64,000 nucleotides of DNA from Ralstonia condita (GTDB lineage Bacteria; Pseudomonadota; Gammaproteobacteria; Burkholderiales; Burkholderiaceae). Location: assembly GCF_958405655.1 (NCBI RefSeq), contig NZ_CATYWO010000001.1, positions 682,001-746,000 of the forward strand, written 5' to 3'. The notes under the pieces were generated by a model. It was given only the letters and a program-made list of their open reading frames with translations. It was not told the origin of the DNA and did not search any database. Shown one piece after another: positions 25,525 through 34,286 of this stretch (its first letter is position 1; each line of letters opens with the position of its first letter). The position numbers and the translations under genes were made by a program.

Positions 25525-26469
25525 ATGCACGGCAAAGATCACCTCGATACCTACCTCCTGCGTGTTCTCTACACGCTGCTCACCGAGCAGAGCGTGACGC
25601 GCACGGCGGTCAAGCTCGGCCAGTCACAGCCGGCCATCAGCAACACGCTCAAGCGCCTGCGCGAGATCACAGGCGACGCCATCCTGGTGCGCGGCAAGAA
25701 CGGCATGGTGCCGACCGAGCGCGGCCATGATCTGCTGGCGCTCGCGCAGCAGAGCCTGGAGGCGATGGAGCGCATCGCCCGCCCGTCGCAGGAATTCGAC
25801 CCCGGCAACACCACCCGCACGTTTCACCTCGGCGCGCCGGATTACCTCGATGCCTTCTTCCTGCCCAACATCGTCGAGCGTCTGCGCAAGCAGGCGCCGC
25901 AGGCCAAGCTGGTGGTGCATCCGCTCAATGCCGGCGTCGATTACCTGGCCGCACTGGAGCAGGGCGGCATGGACCTCGTGATCGGCAACTGGCTGTCGCC
26001 GCCCGAACATCTGCATATTTCACCGCTGTTCGACGATGAAGTCGTCTGCATGCTGGGTGCGCAGCATCCGCTGGCGCGCAAGGGCATTTCGCTCAAGCAC
26101 TATGTGGAGATGCCGCATCTGGCGCCCGCGCCGTATGCCGTCATGCAGCGCAGCATGATCGATCAGGCACTTGCAGAGCAGGGGCTCAAGCGCCAGATCC
26201 AGGTGTCGCTACCGTACTTCGGGCTGGTGCCGTACGTTTTGATGCGCTCGGACCTCGTCTTTACGACGGGCCGGCAGTTCGCCGCGCATTGCGCGCAGTA
26301 CCTGCCGATCCGCATCCTTCCCGCACCCGTTGCGTTCCCCAAGATGCGCTTCTATCAGCTCTGGCACGAGCGTAGCCATGCTGCACCCGATGTCATGTGG
26401 CTGCGCCGCATGATCGGCGAGGTGGCGGCCGAACTGCCGCAGCATCCGCAATTGGAAACGGCAGCCTGA
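25525..26469 (+). CDS. LysR-family regulator, likely of the xdh operon
   Basis: 314 residues. The N-terminal winged HTH (about 9-68) contains LLTEQSVTRTAVKLGQSQPAISNTLKRLREITGD, quoted here as SQPAISNTLKRLRE, and is followed by a periplasmic-binding-type effector domain from about residue 95. The start at 25525 (MHGKDHLDTYLL) has no strong SD. It is divergent from xdhA, the usual arrangement for a LysR activator with its target. The inducer is unknown; a purine such as xanthine or urate is plausible. A hairpin (26458-26477) overlaps its stop codon. Confidence 0.93.
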   Translation: MHGKDHLDTYLLRVLYTLLTEQSVTRTAVKLGQSQPAISNTLKRLREITGDAILVRGKNGMVPTERGHDLLALAQQSLEAMERIARPSQEFDPGNTTRTFHLGAPDYLDAFFLPNIVERLRKQAPQAKLVVHPLNAGVDYLAALEQGGMDLVIGNWLSPPEHLHISPLFDDEVVCMLGAQHPLARKGISLKHYVEMPHLAPAPYAVMQRSMIDQALAEQGLKRQIQVSLPYFGLVPYVLMRSDLVFTTGRQFAAHCAQYLPIRILPAPVAFPKMRFYQLWHERSHAAPDVMWLRRMIGEVAAELPQHPQLETAA

Positions 26470-26477
26470 GCTGCCGT
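26458..26477 (+). terminator. Hairpin across the LysR gene stop codon
   Basis: ACGGCAGC / GCTGCCGT with a 4-nt loop lies between the convergent LysR and tupA genes. No T tract follows, so termination here is uncertain. Confidence 0.4.
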
Positions 26478-26500
26478 CCTGTGCGCTATTTCAGTGCGCG

Positions 26501-27337
26501 TTACTTGCTGCCGGGCGCTGCTTTCCCGTAGTCCGGAAAGAACACCTGCTCACCGTTCACCTTGAAGTCCGCAATGGCCTGCTGGCCGGCGGGCGACGTG
26601 ATCCACTGGATCAGCTTGGTCGCATCCGCGTAGTTGGTGCTCGGATATTTCTTCGGGTTGACGGCGATGATGCCGTACGGGTTGAACATGCGCGGATCGC
26701 CGGCCAGCACGATATCCAGGCCCGTCTTGGCGCGATAGGCGCCGTAGGTGGCTCGGTCAGAGAGCGTGTAGGCATTCATCTGCGCGGCCATGTTCAGCAC
26801 TTCGCCCATGCCCAGGCCGGCACTCACGTACCAAGGCTGACCCTTCGGATCGATGTTGGCCATCTTCCAGTAGGCCTTTTCCATGACATCGGTGCCGGAA
26901 TTGTCGCCACGCGAGATGAACTTGGCATCGGCCTTGGCAATCGCCTCCATGCCCCGGATGACGTCCTTCTGTCCGCGCAGGTGGGCCGGATCTGCCGCCG
27001 GGCCGACAAGGATGAAATCGTTGTACATCACATCGCGCCGGTCGATGCCGCCGCCGGATGCGACAAAGGCGTCTTCCAGCGACCTTGCGTGAACGAGCAC
27101 GACATCCACATCGCCCGATTCCCCGAGCTTGACCGCCTTGCCGGTGCCAACGGCGATCACCTGCACATGGACGCCCGTGGCGGCTTCGAACTTGGGCAGC
27201 AGCACTTTCAGCAGGCCCGAATTGTCGGTGCTGGTGGTGGTCGCCATGCGGAGATCGCCAGCATATGCGGCGGTGGCAAACGCCAGCGTCATCAAGACGG
27301 CAGCCGATGCGCGAAGGGATTTGGACAGGCGGGTCAT
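26501..27337 (-). CDS. tupA: Tungstate ABC transporter substrate-binding protein (TupA-like)
   Basis: A periplasmic oxyanion-binding protein of 278 residues with a signal peptide (cleavage after ATAAYA, about residue 26). The mature start LRMATTTSTDNSGLLKVLL is typical of TupA/WtpA-type proteins, whose TTTS residues contact tungstate or molybdate. Later SRGDNSGTDVMEKAYWK also fits. The transporter's permease and ATPase genes (tupB, tupC) are not adjacent. It is divergent from a regulator with a related binding domain and close to the molybdoenzyme operon. Confidence 0.88.
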   Translation of the reverse strand: MTRLSKSLRASAAVLMTLAFATAAYAGDLRMATTTSTDNSGLLKVLLPKFEAATGVHVQVIAVGTGKAVKLGESGDVDVVLVHARSLEDAFVASGGGIDRRDVMYNDFILVGPAADPAHLRGQKDVIRGMEAIAKADAKFISRGDNSGTDVMEKAYWKMANIDPKGQPWYVSAGLGMGEVLNMAAQMNAYTLSDRATYGAYRAKTGLDIVLAGDPRMFNPYGIIAVNPKKYPSTNYADATKLIQWITSPAGQQAIADFKVNGEQVFFPDYGKAAPGSK

Positions 27338-27426
27338 GTCGTGAGGGCAATGTGAGAGACGTGGACGCTTTATGTCTGATGCTGCATGATGGCGGCGTGC
27401 GGCGGCCACGATGCGCCCGCCCCGAA

Positions 27427-27458
27427 GATCACGAAGATTGTTTTCCGGGAGCGTGATC
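27427..27458. promoter_or_regulatory. Inverted repeat in the tupA-regulator intergenic region
   Basis: GATCACG (27427-27433) and CGTGATC (27452-27458) form a perfect 7-bp inverted repeat 18 nt apart, 27 nt before the regulator start and 89 nt before tupA. It is a candidate operator; no binding consensus was matched. Confidence 0.35.
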
Positions 27459-27484
27459 GAAGTAAATGGGAAATCATAAACATA

Positions 27485-28585
27485 ATGACGTTCCAGTTCG
27501 AAGTCTTTCCGGTAATTGGGCCGGACGATAACCCGCGTGCCAATGGCAAGGTCTTCCAATTGCTGCGAGCCGTGCGCGAGACGGGATCGCTGCACCGGGC
27601 AGCCAAGCAGGTCGGGTTGTCGTACCGGCACGCCTGGGGCGTGATGCGGTCGTGGGAAGAGATGCTCGGGCGCTCCCTGCTCGACATGGAACGCGGCCGC
27701 GGCGCTTCTCTCACCCTGTTCGGCGAACGCATGCTGCGCGCCGAGATGCGTCTGCGCGAGCAGCTCGACCCCGTGGTGCGCCATGCCATGCATCAGTTTC
27801 TCGCTGAGCTGGAAGATGCCTCCCAATCGCAGACGCGCATCCGTTTTTCGGGCAGTCACGATCCAGCGGTCGAGGTGTTGGCTCAAACGTTTGCCAACGA
27901 AGGCCACGGCGCGCAGCTCGACACCGTGTTCTGCGGTGCCGTCGAGGGCTTGATCTGCCTGCAGGAGAAGCAGTGCGAGGTGGCGGGCTTTTACGTGGCG
28001 CCGCAACAGGGCGCTGGTTCGATTGCGCATCAGACATTGCGCAAATGGCTACGCCCGACGGCAGTGCGCCTGATCGCGCTGGCCGACCGCGAGCAAGGTC
28101 TGATGATGTCGCCGGAGTGGGCCGGACGTGTGCAGTCGCTCGCAGATCTGGCGCGCACGCAGGCGCGCTTCATCAATCGCCAGCGCAGTTCGGGCACGCG
28201 CTTGCTGTTCGATCAGCTGCTGGTGGCCGCGGGCCTGTATCCCGACCAGATTCTCGGGTACGACGAACAGGAGTTTTCCAGCGACAAGATCGCCGTGGCC
28301 GTGCAGGACGGGCGGGCAGACGTTGGCTTCGGCCTGCGCCCGGGCGCCGAGGCCCACGGTCTGCATTTCGTGCCGCTCACGCGCGAAACGTATTACCTGG
28401 CGGTGCGCCGCAATGACGCGCTTGCGCCCTGGGTGCGCGAGCTGATGGAGCGCATCGGCGACCCCGGTTTCCGGGCGGGCCTGAGCCATCTGGCAGGCTA
28501 TCGCGCACCCGAGCACGTTTCGCTGCTGACCGCCGAGCAGGCGCTGCCCTGGCACGCCGAGGGCCTCCCCGCGCTCGCGCGCTGA
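27485..28585 (+). CDS. One-component regulator: ModE-type HTH fused to an oxyanion-binding domain
   Basis: 366 residues. The N-terminal HTH (about 20-90) has the ModE/LysR-like core AVRETGSLHRAAKQVGLSYRHAW. The rest is a periplasmic-binding-like domain (from about 100: RIRFSGSHDPAVEVLAQTF; later FINRQRSSGTRLLFDQLL) related to molybdate/tungstate-binding proteins. There is no signal peptide, so it should sense the ligand in the cytoplasm and control the divergent tupA. The start at 27485 (MTFQFEVFPV) is where homology begins. The ligand identity is an inference. Confidence 0.85.
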   Translation: MTFQFEVFPVIGPDDNPRANGKVFQLLRAVRETGSLHRAAKQVGLSYRHAWGVMRSWEEMLGRSLLDMERGRGASLTLFGERMLRAEMRLREQLDPVVRHAMHQFLAELEDASQSQTRIRFSGSHDPAVEVLAQTFANEGHGAQLDTVFCGAVEGLICLQEKQCEVAGFYVAPQQGAGSIAHQTLRKWLRPTAVRLIALADREQGLMMSPEWAGRVQSLADLARTQARFINRQRSSGTRLLFDQLLVAAGLYPDQILGYDEQEFSSDKIAVAVQDGRADVGFGLRPGAEAHGLHFVPLTRETYYLAVRRNDALAPWVRELMERIGDPGFRAGLSHLAGYRAPEHVSLLTAEQALPWHAEGLPALAR

Positions 28586-28641
28586 AGTCATGCGAACATG
28601 GCGGGGTCGCGCGTTCGACGCGCCCCGTCCGTGTTCTGCCC

Positions 28642-31173
28642 ATGTCTCGATTTTCCGTGTGGATCCAAGCCTTGCGCATGCTGCGGCGCGACTGGCGCGC
28701 CGGTGAGCTGAACCTGCTGCTCGTCGCGCTCGTGCTTGCCGTGGCTGCCCTGGCGTCGGTCGGTTTCCTCGCCGATCGGATGCATGCCGGACTGGAGCGC
28801 GATGCGCGCCAATTGCTGGGCGCCGATGTGCTGGTGGTGTCCGACCAGCCGCTGCCAGCGGATATCGAAGCGCGGGCCCGCGCCAGTGGCTTGCAGGTCA
28901 CGCATACCGCGGTGTTTCCGAGCATGGCCACAGCGCTGGCCAGCGGCATATCGGGCGAACCGGTTTCGCAACTGGCCGCCGTCAAGGCGGTCGACCTGGG
29001 CTACCCGCTGCGCGGGGCCATCAAGGTCGGTGACGGGGGCGACAGTCTCGGCGCACCCATCCACGCGATTCCCGCGCCCGGCACAGTGTGGGTCGACGCG
29101 CCGCTGCTTGAGGCGCTGGGCGTCCGCGTGGGCGATGCCATCCGTCTTGGTACGCGTACGTTCAGGATCGCCCACGTCATCACGCAGGAGCTTGACCGCG
29201 GCGCGGGCTTCATGAACTTTGCCCCCCGAGTGATGTTGCCGATGGCCGACCTGGCGTCGACGGGCCTGGTCACCTATGGCAGCCGGATAACCTATCGCTT
29301 GCTGGTGGCCGGTCCGGATGCCGCTGCAAACGCTTTCCGCAACTGGGCGGAGCAGGTGTTGAAGACGCGGCATTTGCGTGGTGTGCGCATTGAGTCTTTG
29401 CAGAACGGACAGCCGCAGATGCGTGAAACGCTGGATCGCGCCGAGCGCTTCCTGTCGCTCGTGGCGCTGCTGGCCGCGATGATCGCTGCCGTGGCGATTA
29501 CCATGGCGGCGCGTCGCTACACCGCGCGGCATACCGATGCGGTGGCGATCATCAAATGCCTGGGGCTGCGGCAGGGGCAGATCCTGGGCCTGTTCGCGCT
29601 GGAATTCGTGCTGGTGGGCATCCTGGGGTCGGCCGCAGGCGTCGCGCTCGGCTTTGGAGCGCACTGGCTGCTCCTGGCATCGCTGGGTGATCTCCTGACC
29701 GTGTCGCTGCCTGCGCCGTCGGTGTGGCCGGCTGTCGTCGGCGTGATGGCGGGGCTGGTGCTGCTGTTGGGCTTTGCTGTGCCGCCCCTGCTGAACCTGG
29801 TGCGTGTGGCGCCGCTGCGCGTGCTGCGCCGCGATGTGGGTGAGCGTGCCGTTGCCACATGGGTGGGATACGCCTTTGGTGGTGCGACATTTCTCGCGCT
29901 GCTGGTGGCATCCGCGCGGGATCTGAAGCTGGGAGCGCTGATGGCAGCGGGGCTTGCCGGCGCCATCGTCATGTTTTCGCTGGCGGCCGCGGGCGCGCTG
30001 CGGGCGCTGTCGGCGTCGCGGGGTCGCGGGCGTGTGTTCGGCGTGGGGTGGCGCTTTGCGCTGGCCGTGCTGGAGCGCCGCCGTGGCGTCAGCGTCTTGC
30101 AGACCGTGGCATTGGCGGTCGGCCTGATGGCGCTGCTGCTGCTCGCCATGACCCGCAACGATCTGATCCGCTCGTGGCACAGCGCGACGCCTGCCGATGC
30201 GCCCAACCGTTTCATCATCAATATCCAGCCGGACCAGGTGGGGCCCGTCAGTCAGGCGCTGGCCCGCGCCGGCGTTGCAGAACCGAAGCTCTATCCGATG
30301 GTGCGCGGGCGCTTGACCCACGTCAACGGCCAGGCCATCGACCGCCAGACCTATGCCGAGTCGCGCGCCCGCAACCTGGTCGAGCGCGAGTTCAACCTGT
30401 CTTACGCAACCGCGCAGCCGCCGGAGAATCGCATCGTCGCGGGGCATTGGTTCGGCGGACAGAAGCCCGAGGCATCGGTGGAGGAGGGCATCGCCAAGAC
30501 GCTGAACCTGCGCCTGGGCGACGTGCTGCGCTTCGACGTCGGCGGGCAGACCGTCGACGCGCCCATCACCTCGCTACGCAAGGTCGACTGGAGTTCGATG
30601 CGCGTGAATTTCTTCGTGATCCTGCCGCCCGTGGCGCTGCGCGACATGCCGCAGACCTTCGTGACAGCGTTCCGGATTCCCGCCGGCCAAGCGGACTTGC
30701 CGTCCAGGCTGGTGCGCGCGTTCCCCAACCTGACGGTGGTCGATACCGAGCTGATCCTGCAGCAGGTGCAAGGCGTGCTCGACCAGGTGACGGCCGCCGT
30801 GGAATTTCTGTTTGTCTTTACGTTGGCGGCAGGCATGCTCGTCCTCTATGCGGCGCTGTCGGGCTCGCGCGATGAGCGGCTGCGCGATGCCGGCGTGCTG
30901 CGCGCCCTGGGCGCGGGTTCTCGTGTGGTGCGCCAGACGCAGTACGCCGAGGTGCTGATCGTCGGTGGCCTGGCCGGTCTGATGGCCGGTGCGGCAGCGA
31001 TTGCGATCGGCTGGGCATTGTCGGCCTATGTGTTCGATTTTCCCTATCGGTTCAACCCGGCGATTCTTCCGGTGGGCATTGTGGGCGGCATGGTGTGCGC
31101 CTTTGCCGGGGGCTGGCTGAGTCTGCGCGACGTGCTGCGCCGGCCGGCCATGGCAACGCTGCGCGACGCGTGA
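28642..31173 (+). CDS. FtsX/LolC-like ABC transporter permease (YbbP type)
   Basis: 843 residues in the architecture of YbbP permeases. There is one N-terminal membrane helix (LLLVALVLAVAALASVGFLA, about 25-45), a large periplasmic domain, a first FtsX cluster of three helices (about 270-400), further helices, a second periplasmic domain and a final FtsX cluster (about 720-835). Such proteins pair with a LolD-like ATPase and often a lysophospholipase gene, but neither is adjacent here. The role is probably lipid or lipoprotein handling in the envelope. It starts 56 nt after the regulator. Confidence 0.88.
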   Translation: MSRFSVWIQALRMLRRDWRAGELNLLLVALVLAVAALASVGFLADRMHAGLERDARQLLGADVLVVSDQPLPADIEARARASGLQVTHTAVFPSMATALASGISGEPVSQLAAVKAVDLGYPLRGAIKVGDGGDSLGAPIHAIPAPGTVWVDAPLLEALGVRVGDAIRLGTRTFRIAHVITQELDRGAGFMNFAPRVMLPMADLASTGLVTYGSRITYRLLVAGPDAAANAFRNWAEQVLKTRHLRGVRIESLQNGQPQMRETLDRAERFLSLVALLAAMIAAVAITMAARRYTARHTDAVAIIKCLGLRQGQILGLFALEFVLVGILGSAAGVALGFGAHWLLLASLGDLLTVSLPAPSVWPAVVGVMAGLVLLLGFAVPPLLNLVRVAPLRVLRRDVGERAVATWVGYAFGGATFLALLVASARDLKLGALMAAGLAGAIVMFSLAAAGALRALSASRGRGRVFGVGWRFALAVLERRRGVSVLQTVALAVGLMALLLLAMTRNDLIRSWHSATPADAPNRFIINIQPDQVGPVSQALARAGVAEPKLYPMVRGRLTHVNGQAIDRQTYAESRARNLVEREFNLSYATAQPPENRIVAGHWFGGQKPEASVEEGIAKTLNLRLGDVLRFDVGGQTVDAPITSLRKVDWSSMRVNFFVILPPVALRDMPQTFVTAFRIPAGQADLPSRLVRAFPNLTVVDTELILQQVQGVLDQVTAAVEFLFVFTLAAGMLVLYAALSGSRDERLRDAGVLRALGAGSRVVRQTQYAEVLIVGGLAGLMAGAAAIAIGWALSAYVFDFPYRFNPAILPVGIVGGMVCAFAGGWLSLRDVLRRPAMATLRDA

Positions 31174-31209
31174 GCGGAGCGTGATTCTTCTTGAAGTGAC
31201 TGACGCTGT

Positions 31210-31614
31210 ATGACTGATGCAACCTCCGGCCAGGAATCCCTGGCCTTCGACCTGATCGGCGGCGAGGCGCGTGTGCGTGAACTCGTGGACCGCTTCTATG
31301 ACCTGATGGACCTCGAACCCGAGTTTGCCGTGCTGCGCGCGCTGCATCCGCCCAGCCTCGACGGTTCACGCGACAAGCTGTTCTGGTTCCTGTGCGGCTG
31401 GCTGGGCGGCCCCAGCCATTACATTGAACGCTTTGGACACCCGCGCCTGCGCGCGCGCCATCTCCCGTTCGAGATCGGCACGCAGGAGCGCGACCAGTGG
31501 ATGCGCTGCATGGCACTCGCGATGCAGGACCAGGGCCTGGACGAAGCCCTGCAGATGCGCCTGATGCAGGCGTTCTGGCAAACCGCGGATTGGATGCGCA
31601 ACGTACCGCGCTGA
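31210..31614 (+). CDS. Truncated hemoglobin, group II (TrHbO)
   Basis: A 134-residue 2-on-2 globin. The heme-proximal His lies in RARHLPFEIG (about residue 81). The aromatic region DKLFWFLCGWLGGPSHYIERFG and a Trp in ERDQWMRCM at the G helix point to group II. Such proteins bind O2 or NO and are tied to oxidative or nitrosative stress. The stop overlaps a possible ATG of the following frame, and it starts 36 nt after the permease, so the three genes may form an operon. Confidence 0.93.
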   Translation: MTDATSGQESLAFDLIGGEARVRELVDRFYDLMDLEPEFAVLRALHPPSLDGSRDKLFWFLCGWLGGPSHYIERFGHPRLRARHLPFEIGTQERDQWMRCMALAMQDQGLDEALQMRLMQAFWQTADWMRNVPR

Positions 31615-31649
31615 TGGCGCGTGCCCATGACAAAGACAGGAGACTTCGC

Positions 31650-32228
31650 ATGATCGGTTTGCCCACTGCCGACGACGTACTCGCGTTCTGGTTCGGGTCC
31701 GTGCCGCTCGTCGATGCGCGGCCCGAGTGGTTCACCAAGTCCGATGCGTTCGATGCAGAGATTCGCGCCCGCTTCCTGCCGCTGTGGGAGGCGCTCTCGG
31801 CAGGCGGAGGCGATACGTGGATGGACACGCCGCAGGAAGCCATCGCGCGCATCGTGGTGCTCGATCAGTTCTCGCGCAATATGTTCCGCAATACGGCCCG
31901 CGCCTTTGCCAGCGATGCAGCGGCCTTGCACACCGCGCAGATCGTCGTGGCCGCTGGCTGGGACACCCAGCTCCCAACCCGCTTCCACCGCATGTTCTGT
32001 TACCTGCCGTTCGAGCACAGCGAAGTGCCCGCCATGCAGGACGAGTCGATTCGACTCTATACGCGCCTGCGCGACCAGGAGGGCGATACGGATTCGCTGG
32101 TCTGGGCCGAGAAGCATCGGGACATCGTTGCGCGCTTCGGGCGTTTCCCGCATCGCAATGCCGCGCTGGGAAGGGCGTCGACGCCGGAAGAGGTCGCGTT
32201 TCTCGCGCAGCCGGGATCGTCCTTCTAG
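31650..32228 (+). CDS. DUF924 family protein
   Basis: 192 residues with the DUF924 pattern: DVLAFWFGSVP near the start, VLDQFSRNMFRNT around residue 75, and FCYLPFEHSE later. The fold is helical (TPR-like) and the function unknown. I chose the start at 31650 because AGGAGA lies 7 nt upstream; an in-frame ATG at 31614 overlapping the hemoglobin stop lacks an SD. It is convergent with the LOG gene. Confidence 0.92.
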   Translation: MIGLPTADDVLAFWFGSVPLVDARPEWFTKSDAFDAEIRARFLPLWEALSAGGGDTWMDTPQEAIARIVVLDQFSRNMFRNTARAFASDAAALHTAQIVVAAGWDTQLPTRFHRMFCYLPFEHSEVPAMQDESIRLYTRLRDQEGDTDSLVWAEKHRDIVARFGRFPHRNAALGRASTPEEVAFLAQPGSSF

Positions 32229-32391
32229 ACTCTGACGCGGCTCAGCGGTTGAACGCCGACTACATGAGCGCGCCCGAAAACGTGATCGGCACCATCGAAC
32301 CCCCGCGCAACAGCGTTGGCGTATGGTGCGCCCACGCGCGCCGCACTGTCAGCAGCACGCCATGCCGAGCAAGGTGTCTTGCATGCGTGGC

Positions 32392-32976
32392 CTACGTACG
32401 CTCGCGGCGCTCCGACCACTTGTCGACGGTGTCGCGCGGCGCGTTTGCCAGCATGTCGATCAGCGCGGACGGGTCGTCGCTGACATGCAGCAGATCGGCG
32501 TGGTGGCGTTTGAGGAAACCCTCTTGCACGGCATGGTCGATGAAGCCCAGCAGCTTGTCGTAGAAACCCGCCACGTTCAGCAGGCCGATCGGCTTGTTGT
32601 GATAGCCGAGCTGCAGCCACGTGAACGTTTCGAACAGCTCCTCGTAGGTGCCCACGCCGCCAGGCATGGCGATGAAGGCATCCGCGCGGTCAGCCATCAT
32701 CTGCTTGCGCTGGTGCATGCTGTCGACGATGTGCAGTTCGGTCAGGTCTTTATGGCCGACCTCCTTGCGCACGAGCGATTTGGGAATGACGCCGATGACA
32801 GGACTGCCGCCGTGCAGGACCGCATCCGCCACGATACCCATCAGGCCAACATTGCCGCCGCCGTAGACGAGCGTGAGGCCGCGCCTGACCATCGCCTCAC
32901 CCAACGCAATGGCTTGGCCTGCATATTCGGGGCGCACGCCCGGGCTGGAACCGCAATAGACGCAGATCGAATTCAT
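32392..32976 (-). CDS. LOG family protein (nucleotide 5'-monophosphate phosphoribohydrolase)
   Basis: The 194 residues have the Rossmann start ICVYCGSSPG, the loop VYGGGNVGLMG, and the family signature PGGVGTYEELFE with an upstream MHQRKQMM. LOG proteins release bases from nucleoside monophosphates (cytokinin activation in plants and some bacteria; purine or pyrimidine nucleotide salvage elsewhere). It overlaps the upstream TetR gene by 4 nt, so both are made together. It lacks the extra N-terminal domain of PpnN. Confidence 0.94.
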   Translation of the reverse strand: MNSICVYCGSSPGVRPEYAGQAIALGEAMVRRGLTLVYGGGNVGLMGIVADAVLHGGSPVIGVIPKSLVRKEVGHKDLTELHIVDSMHQRKQMMADRADAFIAMPGGVGTYEELFETFTWLQLGYHNKPIGLLNVAGFYDKLLGFIDHAVQEGFLKRHHADLLHVSDDPSALIDMLANAPRDTVDKWSERRERT

Positions 32977-33671
32977 TGGGCTGAGGTGACTTGGGGCGGC
33001 GGGTCGTTGCTGCGGCTGACTGCCAACAGATCGAAAGCCCGCCGGGGCTTGCCGCGCAAATACGGCGCCAGGATCGACAGGATGTGGTAGCTCACGCCGT
33101 GCAGGTGGTCACGGATCGCGTTGGGATCGTTGTATTGGCGTGGGTGCTGCACGAACTGGAACGACAGCCAGTATGTGGCCACCACGACGATGTTGGTGCA
33201 GATGACGTCCACCTGCTCGGGCGTGGCTTCCATTTCGCCGTCTTCGATGAACTGGTGGCAGATGTCCATTGCGAAGTGGCGTTTCTGCTCGACGATCCGC
33301 TTGAAGTTCAACTCCAGCATGCGATTGCGCGCAAGCAGATCGTTGATGTCGCGATACAGGAAGCGGTAATTCCAGAGGAATTCCGACATGTACTGCAGGT
33401 AGCCCCACGTTTCATCCAGTGTGGCCTTGTGGTCGTCGGGCAGCTTCAGGCGACGGCCCATCTCCTGTTCGAACTGGACGAAGATCGAGTTGATGATGTC
33501 GTCCTTGTTGCGGAAGTGGTAGTACAGATTGCCCGGGCTGATCTCGAGTTCTTCGGCGATCGTCGTGGTGGTGACGTTGGGTTCGCCGAGCTCGTTGAAC
33601 AGGCGTAGCGACACCTCGAGGATGCGATCGCGTGTGCGGCGCGGGCCGGTGGAATGCTGCTTGGTTTCCAT
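32973..33671 (-). CDS. TetR-family transcriptional regulator
   Basis: 232 residues with an N-terminal HTH (about 13-60: RDRILEVSLRLFNELGEPN, then TIAEELEISPGNLYYHFRNK). The helical C-terminal domain has no ligand signature I recognise. The start at 33671 (METKQHSTGP) is the first ATG of the conserved region. It overlaps the LOG gene by 4 nt (ATGA), pointing to translational coupling. Targets are unknown; it may control its own operon. Confidence 0.92.
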   Translation of the reverse strand: METKQHSTGPRRTRDRILEVSLRLFNELGEPNVTTTTIAEELEISPGNLYYHFRNKDDIINSIFVQFEQEMGRRLKLPDDHKATLDETWGYLQYMSEFLWNYRFLYRDINDLLARNRMLELNFKRIVEQKRHFAMDICHQFIEDGEMEATPEQVDVICTNIVVVATYWLSFQFVQHPRQYNDPNAIRDHLHGVSYHILSILAPYLRGKPRRAFDLLAVSRSNDPPPQVTSAQ

Positions 33672-33821
33672 TGAACTGCCAAGGCCGGGGGCCCTGTCTC
33701 CGTGGCGTGTTGGTGCCCGGATTATAAAAGATCGTGCCAGTGCAACGTCGCTCCGGGTACAGCGGGGGCGACGTTGCCAAACGTTGACGTGGCGTAAGGG
33801 CGGGTATGTCCTAACGCGTGC

Positions 33822-34274
33822 CTAGTGCAGCAGCGTTGCCACCCAGGGCCAGGCGATCGCCGCCCATGTGCCCACGCAAAGCAGGAGGGCGAGCATGACC
33901 GCGGCGCTGCCGAAGTCCTTGGCGCGTTTGGACAGGCCATGCTGCTCCAGTGAAATACGGTCGACCGCGGCCTCCACGCTGGAATTGAGCAGCTCGACGA
34001 TGAGCACCAGCACCAGCGTGCCGATCATCATGATGCGCTCGACCACCGTGGCGGGGATGACGAACGCGCACGGAAGCAGAATTGCGCAGAGCGTCAACTC
34101 CTGGCGGAACGCGCTTTCCTCGTCGATGGCAAAGCGGATGCCGCTGATGGAGTTCTTGAGCGCAAACCACGCCCGCGTGACGCCGCGGTTGCCCTTGTGC
34201 GGGTTGTCTGCCGGCGAATAGGCGCCTGCCGCAGGCGGTGCGGGCGGGCGTTCCGGCGGGGTGGTGGGCTTCAT
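33822..34274 (-). CDS. dgkA: Diacylglycerol kinase, DgkA type
   Basis: A small integral-membrane kinase that phosphorylates diacylglycerol to phosphatidate. In its 150 residues a proline-rich N-terminal extension (about 1-32) precedes the family core: GIRFAIDEESAFRQEL, the active-site helix VELLNSSVEAAVDRISLE and AKDFGSAAVMLALLL, with three membrane helices. It follows the glycosyltransferase by 12 nt, as the last gene of a three-gene envelope operon. Confidence 0.95.
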   Translation of the reverse strand: MKPTTPPERPPAPPAAGAYSPADNPHKGNRGVTRAWFALKNSISGIRFAIDEESAFRQELTLCAILLPCAFVIPATVVERIMMIGTLVLVLIVELLNSSVEAAVDRISLEQHGLSKRAKDFGSAAVMLALLLCVGTWAAIAWPWVATLLH

Positions 34275-34286
34275 GGCACGCAAGGC

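Noticed and set aside
28588..30447. A 619-codon minus-strand frame opposite the permease gene
   Set aside because: Gln/His/Arg-rich shadow of the permease with no recognisable motif.
31614..31649. ATG overlapping the hemoglobin stop as start of the DUF924 protein
   Set aside because: There is no SD at this ATG, whereas 31650 has AGGAGA at good spacing and begins the conserved region.
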